Positions 1-7,510 of a stretch of DNA of 25,696 bases are shown here, piece after piece. Below the pieces are notes generated by a model. The model worked only from the letters and a program-made list of their open reading frames with translations, ran no database searches and had not been told where the DNA came from. The DNA is taken from positions 1-25,696 of the forward strand of contig CAKRKL010000015.1 in assembly GCA_934358405.1 (NCBI GenBank). Direction: 5' to 3'. The position numbers and the translations under genes were made by a program. Each line of letters begins with the position of its first letter. Within the stretch, counting starts at the first letter, position 1. The DNA comes from an uncultured Blautia sp. (GTDB taxonomy: Bacteria; Bacillota; Clostridia; Lachnospirales; Lachnospiraceae).

Positions 1-506
1 GTCTCAGACCACTTAGTCTTACAGTGGCTGTCATGATATTTCTTTCTCTTTCTGTCCTTCTCTTTGATAAAGCGCTCTGCCTCTTTTTCTGTTTTTCCGT
101 AAAGACGGGAAACACGGGCAATTTTATCTTCCATATTTCCAAGAACAAAAATGGAAACCAAACCGGAATAATCCTTCAGGATTGTCTCTGAGCAGCGGCC
201 TACAACTACGAAGGATTCACCCTTCTCTGCTTTTTCCCGAAGGAAATTAAACTGCAGAAGAGCAACATTGTCTGCCGGTGAACTGCTCATTCCCTTAACA
301 GTACGATAAAGGAACTTATTGTGCTTCATCTCATCGAAAATCTCCAGATCTTCACTGTTTACGTTATGGCTGTCCGCTACCTCTCTCAAAAGATTGTGGT
401 CATACAAAGAAAGCCCGTAACGCTTTGCAATTCGTTCTGCGATCTCATGTCCTGCACTTCCGAACTCTCGTCCGATGGAAATGATTACCTGTTTCTGTGT
501 TTTCAT
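1..506 (-). CDS. Cytidylate kinase-like P-loop protein (AAA_26 type), 3' end outside window
   Basis: The first 168 codons are visible; the stop lies beyond the left edge. The start MKTQKQVIISIGREFGSAG has the G-R-E-F-G-S-A-G phosphate-binding pattern seen in the cytidylate-kinase-like family (Cmk2/AAA_26), where it replaces the classic GxxGxGK of true Cmk. A VVVGRCSE stretch in the middle and a basic region KEKDRKRKKYHDSH (a possible lid) also fit. The presumed role is a cytosolic nucleotide or small-molecule kinase; the substrate is unknown for most members. The start sits behind a GGGGGG ribosome binding site, 17 bp after the stop of the permease gene, so the two are probably co-transcribed and may work together. 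Family call fairly firm, substrate not inferable. Confidence 0.8.
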   Translation of the reverse strand, partial: MKTQKQVIISIGREFGSAGHEIAERIAKRYGLSLYDHNLLREVADSHNVNSEDLEIFDEMKHNKFLYRTVKGMSSSPADNVALLQFNFLREKAEKGESFVVVGRCSETILKDYSGLVSIFVLGNMEDKIARVSRLYGKTEKEAERFIKEKDRKRKKYHDSHCKTKWSE

Positions 507-523
507 AGTATCCCCCCTTGATA

Positions 524-1873
524 TTATAAGTATCTTGCATAAATCATGAGCATTGATACAAGAATTACAATAACCGTAGCCGGTGCCATAGCCTTGCAGT
601 ATTTGCCCCATTTGATCATGTGACCACTCTTAGCGGCTGTAGCAATTCCAACTACGTTTGCGGAAGCACCGATTGGAGTAGCACTTCCACCAATATCAGT
701 ACCCATTGCAAGTGCCCATGCCAGAACAGAAATATCCACGCCCATTGTAGCTGCCAGATTGTCAATAACCGGAATCATGGTAGCTGCAAACGGGATATTA
801 TCAATAAATGCACTTGCAATAGCAGATACCCAAATAATAATTGCAATCATTACTTTCAGGTTTCCACCGCTTACCTTGCCGATAAATTCAGCCATGATGG
901 TAAGGATTCCAGTCTGCTCAAGACCGCCGACTACTACAAACAGTCCTACGAAGAACAGCAGGGTCTTATAATCCACTTTTTTCAGAAGGTCAATTGCATC
1001 TTTTCCAGCTGTGATCAGTGTCACTGCTGCAATAAACACACCGATGCAGGATACGGTAAGTCCTGTCTGTGAATGGCTTACCAGAAGAACAACTGCACAA
1101 AGGAAAATAATCCAGCTGATGATAAAGCCTTTCTTATCTGTAATTGCTTCAGAAGGATCCGGCAGTGTTGACGGATCGATCTTTCCGGCGTTTTCAGTAA
1201 GCTCTTTGTGAAAAACAAAATAAAAATAAACTACAACCAGAACCAGTGCAACTACTGCGATCAGACCGGTGTTTGTTACAAAATCTGCAAAGGAAAATCC
1301 AAGGGATGTTCCGATGATAATGTTCGGCGGGTCTCCACACATAGTTGCTGATCCACCAAGATTGGCGCAGAAAATTTCCGCCAGGATCATAGGAACCGGA
1401 TTGAATTTCAGCAGTCTTGAAAGCTCTACGGTAACTGCTGCCAAAAACAGGATAACTGTAATACTGTCAATAAACATTGCCAGTACAAAGGACAGGAGCA
1501 TGAATGTGATAAAGATCGGAATAATCTGGTATTTTACCATTTTTGCGATCCTCATGCATAACCAGCGGAAAAATCCGGATTTCGCCATACCTTCTACCAT
1601 GATCATCATACCAGCAATGAACACGATAGTTTCCCAGTTAATTCCGGCAGAAGCCTCGCCAGCTTCACCTGCGGTGTGCCAGAATCCGGGTGAAAAAATA
1701 CTATGTATATTCAGTGTTTCAATAATTGCTGAGGGACTGCGCATACAAAGGCCAAATACAAGAACCAGTGTAAGAAGTGCACATCCCAGAGTAACAATGT
1801 GTCTTTCCCAGACCTCTGTGATGATCAGAATGAACATCGCCAGGAAAATAATTACTGCTAAAATCTGTGCCAT
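524..1873 (-). CDS. ArsB/NhaD/SLC13-type ion permease
   Basis: Polytopic membrane protein of 449 aa with about ten to twelve hydrophobic segments. Two internal pseudo-repeat motifs of the ion-transporter superfamily are visible: GGSATMCGDPPNIIIG (about residues 173-188) and GGSATPIGASANVVGIA near residue 405, the paired hairpin elements that bind the anion or cation. This places it with ArsB/NhaD/SLC13 permeases (arsenite, Na+/H+, citrate or other carboxylates); the substrate cannot be read. I chose the ATG at 1873 over the one at 1903 because it has a GAGGAAAGAG ribosome binding site and because it overlaps the stop of the 31-aa ORF in a TAATG junction. It is followed at 17 bp by the kinase-like gene. 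Confidence 0.87.
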   Translation of the reverse strand: MAQILAVIIFLAMFILIITEVWERHIVTLGCALLTLVLVFGLCMRSPSAIIETLNIHSIFSPGFWHTAGEAGEASAGINWETIVFIAGMMIMVEGMAKSGFFRWLCMRIAKMVKYQIIPIFITFMLLSFVLAMFIDSITVILFLAAVTVELSRLLKFNPVPMILAEIFCANLGGSATMCGDPPNIIIGTSLGFSFADFVTNTGLIAVVALVLVVVYFYFVFHKELTENAGKIDPSTLPDPSEAITDKKGFIISWIIFLCAVVLLVSHSQTGLTVSCIGVFIAAVTLITAGKDAIDLLKKVDYKTLLFFVGLFVVVGGLEQTGILTIMAEFIGKVSGGNLKVMIAIIIWVSAIASAFIDNIPFAATMIPVIDNLAATMGVDISVLAWALAMGTDIGGSATPIGASANVVGIATAAKSGHMIKWGKYCKAMAPATVIVILVSMLMIYARYL

Positions 1874-1968
1874 TATCTCTTTCCTCCATGACTGTCGAAC
1901 CACGCCATCCAGAGTCCTACTCCTACAGCTGCCACAATCATTATTCCTATAAATATATTAAGTAACAT
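1873..1968 (-). CDS. 31-aa single-TM microprotein coupled to the permease
   Basis: Short ORF from ATG at 1968 to TAA at 1873-1875. The product starts MLLNIFIGIMIVAAVGVG and ends WMAWFDSHGGKR: one hydrophobic helix of about 23 residues followed by a short polar, basic tail. A GGAGG ribosome binding site lies about 11 nt upstream. Its stop shares one base with the permease start (TAATG), the classic arrangement of translational coupling, so equal synthesis with the permease is expected. By analogy with KdpF-like subunits it may be an accessory or stabilising peptide of the transporter; that is inference. It is too short for ordinary gene finders and is probably unannotated in related genomes. 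Confidence 0.72.
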   Translation of the reverse strand: MLLNIFIGIMIVAAVGVGLWMAWFDSHGGKR

Positions 1969-2016
1969 ATAAATTTTTACCTCCGATCATATATCTGCGT
2001 TTACATGGAAATTAGC

Positions 2017-2035
2017 TGCTGCAATTTTCGCAGCA
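2017..2035 (-). other. Small hairpin upstream of the microprotein gene
   Basis: Six-base perfect inverted repeat (TGCTGC / GCAGCA) with a 7-nt loop between the orphan two-TM gene and the 31-aa gene. There is no T-run after it, so it is not an ordinary terminator; it could protect or process the transcript, or be chance. Confidence 0.3.
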
Positions 2036-2057
2036 CTCAAACAACAGACTGTGATCT

Positions 2058-2462
2058 TCAGTGTCTTCGCCCATCCTGATGGTGGATGTAGCAGATGATA
2101 AATCTTTTTCCGTCTGCATCGTTTCTGACAAGCAGACGTTTCTTTTCTTTATAAAACACGGTATTCGCAAGCAAAACTGCAAGCGCGATAATCACTGATA
2201 CCATTCCGGTCATATCCTTCTGCCAAAGACGCTGGTCCGCCTTCAATCTTGCAGATACCTGCCGAAGTCCTGTCAATTCTTCAGCACTTGTCTGGGTACT
2301 TCTGGAAAGCTCTGGTGATATCAATGAAGCAGAGGCTGGATTCAGATCCGGAGTATGCATAACGCGCTTCGCTTCCATGCCTGCAAAGCAGACGCATAAA
2401 ATCGCCAGTATCATGCCCACCCAAAGACAGATATAGCGATTTTTCCGTTCATTTTTCTTCAA
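2058..2462 (-). CDS. Orphan small protein with two TM segments, TTG start
   Basis: 134-aa product that I do not recognise. The first TM segment spans about residues 10-29 (YICLWVGMILAILCVCFAG) and the second about 84-103 (MVSVIIALAVLLANTVFY). Between them lies a polar, probably extracytoplasmic stretch, partly helical (ELTGLRQVSARLKADQRL), and the C-terminus is basic. The start is TTG at 2462 with a GAGGTGG ribosome binding site 8 nt upstream; no ATG fits as well. A good promoter lies just upstream. It precedes the microprotein-permease-kinase set on the same strand with a 90-bp gap and may be part of that transcript. Function unknown. Confidence 0.65.
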   Translation of the reverse strand: MKKNERKNRYICLWVGMILAILCVCFAGMEAKRVMHTPDLNPASASLISPELSRSTQTSAEELTGLRQVSARLKADQRLWQKDMTGMVSVIIALAVLLANTVFYKEKKRLLVRNDADGKRFIICYIHHQDGRRH

Positions 2463-2497
2463 TAGGCCCCACCTCGATACCTAAAAAATTCGTTTCT

Positions 2498-2526
2498 ATA
2501 ATAGCAGATTATCAGTGCTTTTTCAA
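2498..2526 (-). promoter_or_regulatory. Sigma-A promoter for the two-TM/permease set
   Basis: -35 TTGAAA at 2521-2526, a 17-bp spacer, and -10 TATTAT at 2498-2503 with an extended TGC upstream of it. It points at the TTG-start gene about 35 bp downstream. Confidence 0.7.
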
Positions 2527-2605
2527 CTGTTTTCGCATAGGAAAACCAACCGAAGACAGATACGCAAAAGCCTTTTCTTTTGTGCATAAATCACCTGTTC
2601 TATAT

Positions 2606-2657
2606 ACCCAAAAACAGACTGAATCGCACCTGTCCTGCCAGGGGATTCAGTCTGTTT
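2606..2657 (-). terminator. Rho-independent terminator after metQ
   Basis: Perfect inverted repeat: 2611-2625 pairs with 2644-2657 (core CAGACTGAATC / GATTCAGTCTG), with a loop of about 18 nt and a TTTTTGGG tail on the minus strand. It lies about 45 bp beyond the metQ stop and ends the metNIQ operon. Confidence 0.85.
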
Positions 2658-2701
2658 ATGCTTAACTGAAATTATGCAAAATTCACTTTACAGCCCAACA
2701 A

Positions 2702-3607
2702 TCATTCAGCATCTGTTGTTTCTGTTTCAGCGTCTGTTGTTTCTGTCTCAGCCGCATCTTCTTCTGCTGCTTCATCTGCTGCATCTTCGCTGTCCTCAAA
2801 TGGAATTACAGCACCATCATATTTCTCATTAATGAAGTCTTTGATTTCGTCAGACTTTAATACATCTACAAGGGCTTTGATCTTATCGCTATTCTCATTT
2901 CCTTCTTTTACTGCAATTACATTTACATAAGTTTTTGCAGCTTCAGAATCAGAGGTTTCATATGCAAGAGCGTCCTTCGCTACAGAATAGCCAGCCTGAA
3001 GTGCATAGTTTCCATTAAGAACAATGTAAGAGGTCTCCTCTGCAACACGTGCCACCTGCTCTGCTGCAAGCTCTACAATTTCTACGTTATGTGGATTCTC
3101 TGCAATATCATTTACAGTTGCTTCCAGGCCAACACCATCCTTCAGAGTAATAATTCCGTTGTCCTGAAGGAGAAGCAGTGCTCTTGCTTCATTTGTAGTA
3201 TCATTTGGCACTGCAATTGTATCCCCATCTTCAATATCGTCAAGGCTTGTTTTTGTTCCAGGATAAATTCCGAATGGCTCATAATGAATTCCTCCTGCAT
3301 TTACCAGATGAGTTCCCTTTTCCTCGTTGAAGCTTTCAAGATATGGAATGTGCTGGAAATAGTTTGCATCGAAATCGCCGCTCTCTACTACTTCATTTGG
3401 CTGTACATAATCATCAAATACAGTTACCTCAAGATCATAACCCTCTGCCTCAAGAAGCGGCTTTGCCTCCTCAAGAATTTCAGCATGAGGTGTCTCGGAT
3501 GCTGCTACTGTGATTGTTTTGTCATCATCTGCTGCAAATACAACGGATGTTCCAACGGTTCCAAATACTAATGCTCCTGTAAGTGCTGCTGCAATTAATT
3601 TTTTCAT
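2702..3607 (-). CDS. metQ: MetQ/NlpA-family substrate-binding protein, without lipobox
   Basis: 301-aa solute-binding component of a MetNIQ methionine ABC importer. The mature part begins KTITVAASETPHAEILEEA and shows the NlpA-family hallmarks DANYFQHIPYLESFN, YEPFGIYPGT and PNDTTNEARALLLL. The signal peptide (residues 1-25) ends SVVFA-ADDD, a signal peptidase I site; no cysteine is present where the lipobox should be, although family members in Gram-positives are normally lipoproteins. The C-terminus has an extra acidic tail (residues about 270-301) ending with two near-identical ETETTDA units. It follows metI by 36 bp with a GAGGAGG ribosome binding site. The family is certain; the ligand is methionine by context. 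Confidence 0.92.
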   Translation of the reverse strand: MKKLIAAALTGALVFGTVGTSVVFAADDDKTITVAASETPHAEILEEAKPLLEAEGYDLEVTVFDDYVQPNEVVESGDFDANYFQHIPYLESFNEEKGTHLVNAGGIHYEPFGIYPGTKTSLDDIEDGDTIAVPNDTTNEARALLLLQDNGIITLKDGVGLEATVNDIAENPHNVEIVELAAEQVARVAEETSYIVLNGNYALQAGYSVAKDALAYETSDSEAAKTYVNVIAVKEGNENSDKIKALVDVLKSDEIKDFINEKYDGAVIPFEDSEDAADEAAEEDAAETETTDAETETTDAE

Positions 3608-3643
3608 AATAAAGTTCCTCCTCGTTAATATGATATATTATTA

Positions 3644-4303
3644 TTATTTTCGTTTATCCATTTTATTGGCAATCAGCATTCCGATTGTCTGAAAGATCTG
3701 TACCAGTAATACCAAAAGGATTACGGTGACAATCATAATGTCTGCCTGCCAGCGATGATAGCCGTAACGGATGGCAATGTCTCCAAGACCGCCTCCACCT
3801 ACAGTTCCTGCCATTGCAGAATAACCAAGAATGGTTCCGATTACAATAGTTGCTCCTGAAATCAGGGAAGTTCTGGCTTCTACCAGCATAACCTTGAAAA
3901 CGATCCGTAAATTACCTGCTCCCATGGATCTTGCTGCTTCGATTACACCCGGATCCACTTCATTCAGTGAAGATTCTACCATTCGCCCGATAAAAGGAAT
4001 TGCTGCAATGGTAAGAGGGACGATCGTAGCTGTAGTTCCATAGCTCTTTCCTACCAAAAATCTGGTGAATGGAATGAGCAGGATCAGAAGAATCAAAAAC
4101 GGAATGCTTCGGAAAATATTTGCCAGCACATCCAGAAATTTGTATAAAAATGCGTTCGGCCGTAAGCCTTCTTTATCTGATACCTTCAATAAAATACCTA
4201 GAGGCATTCCGAATATATATCCAAAAAATGTGGATACCAGTGTCATGTATAAGGTTTCACCCACACCTGCGATGATCATATCTGTTACTTCTTTTGTCCA
4301 CAT
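3644..4303 (-). CDS. metI: Methionine ABC transporter permease
   Basis: 219-aa inner-membrane permease with about five TM segments. The EAA coupling loop VIEAARSMGAGNL (about residues 120-132) contacts MetN, and GTVGGGGLGDIAIRYGY (about 167-183) is a strong MetI-family signature. Length is typical (about 215-230 aa). Its ATG lies 2 bp after the metN stop, and the ribosome binding site GGGGAGG is inside the last codons of metN, so the two are translationally linked. Confidence 0.95.
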   Translation of the reverse strand: MWTKEVTDMIIAGVGETLYMTLVSTFFGYIFGMPLGILLKVSDKEGLRPNAFLYKFLDVLANIFRSIPFLILLILLIPFTRFLVGKSYGTTATIVPLTIAAIPFIGRMVESSLNEVDPGVIEAARSMGAGNLRIVFKVMLVEARTSLISGATIVIGTILGYSAMAGTVGGGGLGDIAIRYGYHRWQADIMIVTVILLVLLVQIFQTIGMLIANKMDKRK

Positions 4304-4305
4304 AA

Positions 4306-5325
4306 TCAGTTTGCCTCCCCTATCTCAAGCCCATGCTCTGTAAGATAATCTTTCATTTCCTGTACATGAGTACTGCCACTCATAAACTGAAGGATCATTT
4401 CTCCTTTAGCTACACCGCCTACATTCTTGGTGTCTGCCTTAAGGATATTTACAGGTTCATGGAAAGTAAGTACAAGGTTTGCAATAACCGGTTCGAATGC
4501 AGAGTTCTCAGAAAATACAATTCGGATGATTTCGCCGCTTTGAATCTCAGACCTGGTAAGCTTTTTGCTTTCTATGTCATTTCCGCTGTCACGGCTGATC
4601 AGTTCTTTTGCGACCTGTGATTTGGGATGGTTAAAAATATCTTCTACCAGCCCTTGTTCTTTAACTTCACCATCCTTCATAATTGCCACACGAGTACATA
4701 TCTCACGGACAACTGACATCTGATGAGTAATGATCACAATTGTGATACCGAATTTTTGGTTGATTTCCTGCAGCAGCTCCAGTATGGAAGATGTCGTCTG
4801 CGGATCAAGCGCACTTGTTGCTTCATCGCAAAGCAGGATCTTAGGATCAGATGCCAGGGCTCTTGCAATTGCCACTCTTTGCTTCTGTCCACCGGAAAGC
4901 TGCGCCGGATAAGCCTTCGCTCTGTCCGCAAGTCCTACAATTTCCAGAAGCTCCATTGCGCGGGCTCTTGCTTCTGCTTTCTTCTTTCCCTGTATATACA
5001 GTGGAAAACAGACATTTTCCAGAACATTTTTCTGCATAAGCAGATTGAAATGCTGGAAGATCATTCCTATTTTTTCTCGCTCCTTACGGAGTTCCTTAGG
5101 GGAAAATTCGCCAAGGGATTTTCCATCTATCAGAACTTTACCTTCAGTTGGAACCTCAAGAAAGTTCATACAACGTACCAGGGTACTTTTTCCTGCACCG
5201 GACATTCCAATGATTCCGTAGACATCTCCGGATTCTATGGAGAGGGTTACGTTTTTCAGGGCGTGCACAGAACCATCTTTTGTCTCAAAGGTTTTGCTCA
5301 CATCTTGGATTAATATTGAAGACAT
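4306..5325 (-). CDS. metN: Methionine ABC transporter ATP-binding protein
   Basis: 339-aa ATPase of the D-/L-methionine importer. Walker A GMSGAGKST at 40-48, Q-loop Q91, signature LSGGQKQR at 143-150, Walker B ILLCDEAT at 163-170 and the switch H in IITHQMSVV are all intact. The C-terminal part (about 262-339) is the NIL domain, which in MetN binds methionine and inhibits transport when the cell is replete. First gene of metN-metI-metQ; preceded by its own promoter and a palindromic candidate operator just after the lysR stop. Confidence 0.96.
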   Translation of the reverse strand: MSSILIQDVSKTFETKDGSVHALKNVTLSIESGDVYGIIGMSGAGKSTLVRCMNFLEVPTEGKVLIDGKSLGEFSPKELRKEREKIGMIFQHFNLLMQKNVLENVCFPLYIQGKKKAEARARAMELLEIVGLADRAKAYPAQLSGGQKQRVAIARALASDPKILLCDEATSALDPQTTSSILELLQEINQKFGITIVIITHQMSVVREICTRVAIMKDGEVKEQGLVEDIFNHPKSQVAKELISRDSGNDIESKKLTRSEIQSGEIIRIVFSENSAFEPVIANLVLTFHEPVNILKADTKNVGGVAKGEMILQFMSGSTHVQEMKDYLTEHGLEIGEAN

Positions 5326-5369
5326 GTCTTTCCTCTTTCCTTTTAGTTTGTTTCATCGTCGATAATGTT

Positions 5370-5399
5370 ACTATAACATCTTTTTTCCAAAAGTGTTAA
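5370..5399 (-). promoter_or_regulatory. metN promoter
   Basis: -35 TTAACA at 5394-5399, an 18-bp spacer, and -10 TATAGT at 5370-5375 preceded by TGT (extended -10). The predicted transcript starts near 5363 and gives metN a short leader of about 38 nt, too short for a SAM riboswitch or T-box. Confidence 0.6.
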
Positions 5400-5426
5400 T
5401 TCTTAAAATTTAGGACTGGTTATAGG

Positions 5427-5437
5427 TATAGTCTATA
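5427..5437 (-). promoter_or_regulatory. Candidate LysR operator upstream of metN
   Basis: Perfect 11-bp palindrome TATAGTCTATA, centred about 69 bp upstream of the predicted metN start. LysR activators usually bind a dyad near -65, and methionine-uptake LysR regulators of streptococci use a related TATAG...CTATA box. The dyad immediately follows the stop codon of the adjacent lysR gene. Confidence 0.5.
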
Positions 5438-5438
5438 G

Positions 5439-6350
5439 CTAGTGTAATGCCTTATCCTTGTATTTAGCAATTTCTTCCAAATATTTCTGTCCCAGTTTAC
5501 TGATCGTGGTGCCTTTACGAACCAGGTACCCGATGGTCATGATTTCATCGGAATCCAGTTTGACAGCGCAGTAGTCGGAGCCGTTTAGTTCCTCGCAGAT
5601 GATGCCGGAGCAGAGGGTGTAGCCGTTAAGCCCCACCATCAGATTCAGAAGAGTAGCACGGTCATTGGCTTTAATAAGACGCTTATATTCGTAAGTGCTT
5701 AATACTTCCTCTGCAAAATAGAAGGAATTGTAGGTTCCCTGCTCAAAAGAGAGGCATGGGTATTCACGAAGATCTTCGAGAGTGATCAGATCTCGTTCTG
5801 CCAGAGGATGCCCTTTCCACATGTAAACATAAATGCTGCATTCCAGAATAGGATGGAATTCCAGATTTGACTCATGAAAAAGCTTCTCCAGAACCTTGCG
5901 GTTGAAATCATTGATATAAAGAACTCCAATCTCACTTTTGAAGTCCTTTACATCTGTAATGATGTCATAGGTTCGTGTTTCGTGAACAGCAAATTCGTAT
6001 TCATCCATTCCGAACTGCTTTACCATTTCCACAAAGGCGTTAACTGCGAAGGTATAATGCTGCATGGATACACTGAATTTCTTCTTAGTACGTTCCTTGG
6101 AAATATACTTCGCTTCAATCAGGGCATACTGCTCTACCACCTGCCGGGCATAGCCCAGAAATTCTTCTCCCTCAGGTGTTACGGAAATGCCACGGTTGGT
6201 CCTTCGAAAAAGCTCCACACCAATTTCCTCTTCCAATTCCCGGATAGCCGAGGAAAGACTTGGCTGGGAAATAAAAAGTGTGCGGGCTGCTTCATTCATG
6301 GAACTAGAGTTTGACACTGTGATTGCATAATGCAGCTGAGTCAGAGTCAT
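5439..6350 (-). CDS. LysR-family regulator, probable activator of metNIQ
   Basis: 303-aa transcription factor. The N-terminal winged HTH (about residues 2-61) is clear: LHYAITVSNSSSMNEAARTL, then SQPSLSSAIRELEEEIGVEL and FRRTNRGISVTPEGEEFL. The remainder is a periplasmic-binding-like effector domain with the usual YPCLSFEQ and YTLCSGI strands. The ATG overlaps the stop of the DUF4317 gene by four bases (ATGA), so it is translated as part of that operon, while metN lies 113 bp downstream behind a promoter. This layout suggests control of methionine or cysteine uptake, possibly as an MetR/CmbR-like activator. Effector unknown. Confidence 0.9.
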   Translation of the reverse strand: MTLTQLHYAITVSNSSSMNEAARTLFISQPSLSSAIRELEEEIGVELFRRTNRGISVTPEGEEFLGYARQVVEQYALIEAKYISKERTKKKFSVSMQHYTFAVNAFVEMVKQFGMDEYEFAVHETRTYDIITDVKDFKSEIGVLYINDFNRKVLEKLFHESNLEFHPILECSIYVYMWKGHPLAERDLITLEDLREYPCLSFEQGTYNSFYFAEEVLSTYEYKRLIKANDRATLLNLMVGLNGYTLCSGIICEELNGSDYCAVKLDSDEIMTIGYLVRKGTTISKLGQKYLEEIAKYKDKALH

Positions 6351-7495
6351 ACCATTTCCTCCCCGTCGTCCTCTGTTCCCATGTTCACCCGGATGCCATT
6401 AATCTCTACATCTTCCATGGGAATTACCAGGCATCTTCGGCCATCAATAATACGGGTTTCCACAAGCTCCACTTTCTCAGGCTCCACATGAATCACTACA
6501 TCAGGGGTTTTAATCTCAAACTTGCGGGTATTTGTAATATTAGAAGCAACCATTGCAGCTTTTTCACCTGCAGCCGCATCATACTGGTTGTCAAAGGTTT
6601 CCAGCTTCTCTTCTTCCACACCGCAGTCCTCAAAAAGGCGTTTCACTTCAGCTTTGGTAAGTACTACCGGATCCGGAGAATCCTTCTGAGCTTCAATGAT
6701 CTCGTTCAGCTTCTCGTGAATATTCACAACTGTGTCATACCGGCAGTCTTCCCCAAGAGTTTCCTCCACAAGCAGGTTGAAGGAATCTCTTTGTCCTCCT
6801 GCAGACAGCGGAGCTGTGCACCCAAACATCTCATCCACAAAAATATCATGAAGCTGTTCTGCATTTTTTGAGTAATAAAGCATTCCGTGAATGTCTGTAC
6901 TCCTGTCATTAAATACAGGAAAAAGGAATCCATTCTCAGGCATTTCCACGATCCAGTCACGAATACGATCCTGTATCAGATTCGCCTCCGCATTGTAGCA
7001 AAGACCGGCTTTGGAAAGCTTCACCGGACAAATGCTGCATAGAATATGCTCATAGATTTCCTCGGAAGCATCGTCCATTTCAATGCCGTCGGAGGTTTTT
7101 CCCGGAATATCGTACACGGCATGAATAAGAATTATGTAATAATTCTCTGGGTAATCATAATTTTCTATGATCTTATCATAGAAGCTCTCAAGCAAAGCGT
7201 CATCCTTCAGCTTGCTTTTGCGAAGCTTCATAAGAAATTCATGCTTGCCTCCCTCCATTTCCTCTTCTAGCGGAAATTCCATGTTCATCAGATTTTTTCC
7301 CAAAGTACCGGAAAGAGTTTTCTTGAAAATTTCAAAATATTTGAACATTTCTTCCTCTGAAAGAGAAAGAAATGCTTCCTTCAATTCTGTCTTCTTATTC
7401 TTGTCAGCATCCACATAACAGCCACAGATGCGAGTGATCGCACAATTTGCCGGACTGAACTGCTTCTTGATTTCTGAAATTTCTTTTTTGTTCAT
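6347..7495 (-). CDS. DUF4317 family protein
   Basis: 382-aa cytosolic protein of the DUF4317 family, common in Clostridia and of unknown function. Recognisable stretches are the N-terminal NKKEISEIKKQFSPANCAIT and RICGCYVDADKNKK, and a middle ILCSICPVKLSKAGLCYN with several cysteines. No TM segments or signal peptide. I prefer the second ATG at 7495, 8 nt from AAGGAG; the ATG at 7501 would leave only 2 nt of spacing. It sits 15 bp behind the asparaginase gene and overlaps lysR by 4 bp, so the three genes form one translational unit, which hints at a link to amino-acid nitrogen metabolism. Confidence 0.85.
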   Translation of the reverse strand: MNKKEISEIKKQFSPANCAITRICGCYVDADKNKKTELKEAFLSLSEEEMFKYFEIFKKTLSGTLGKNLMNMEFPLEEEMEGGKHEFLMKLRKSKLKDDALLESFYDKIIENYDYPENYYIILIHAVYDIPGKTSDGIEMDDASEEIYEHILCSICPVKLSKAGLCYNAEANLIQDRIRDWIVEMPENGFLFPVFNDRSTDIHGMLYYSKNAEQLHDIFVDEMFGCTAPLSAGGQRDSFNLLVEETLGEDCRYDTVVNIHEKLNEIIEAQKDSPDPVVLTKAEVKRLFEDCGVEEEKLETFDNQYDAAAGEKAAMVASNITNTRKFEIKTPDVVIHVEPEKVELVETRIIDGRRCLVIPMEDVEINGIRVNMGTEDDGEEMV

Positions 7496-7510
7496 TTGCA
7501 TAGCTCCTTC

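Noticed and set aside
1269..1952. Plus-strand open frame opposite the permease
   Set aside because: Antisense of TM codons; no ribosome binding site; the permease motifs on the other strand are unambiguous.
4734..4931. Minus-strand 65-aa open frame within metN
   Set aside because: Out-of-frame shadow of the ABC signature and Walker B region.
5326..5438. SAM riboswitch or T-box before metN
   Set aside because: Only about 38 nt of leader follow the predicted start and no known consensus stems are present.
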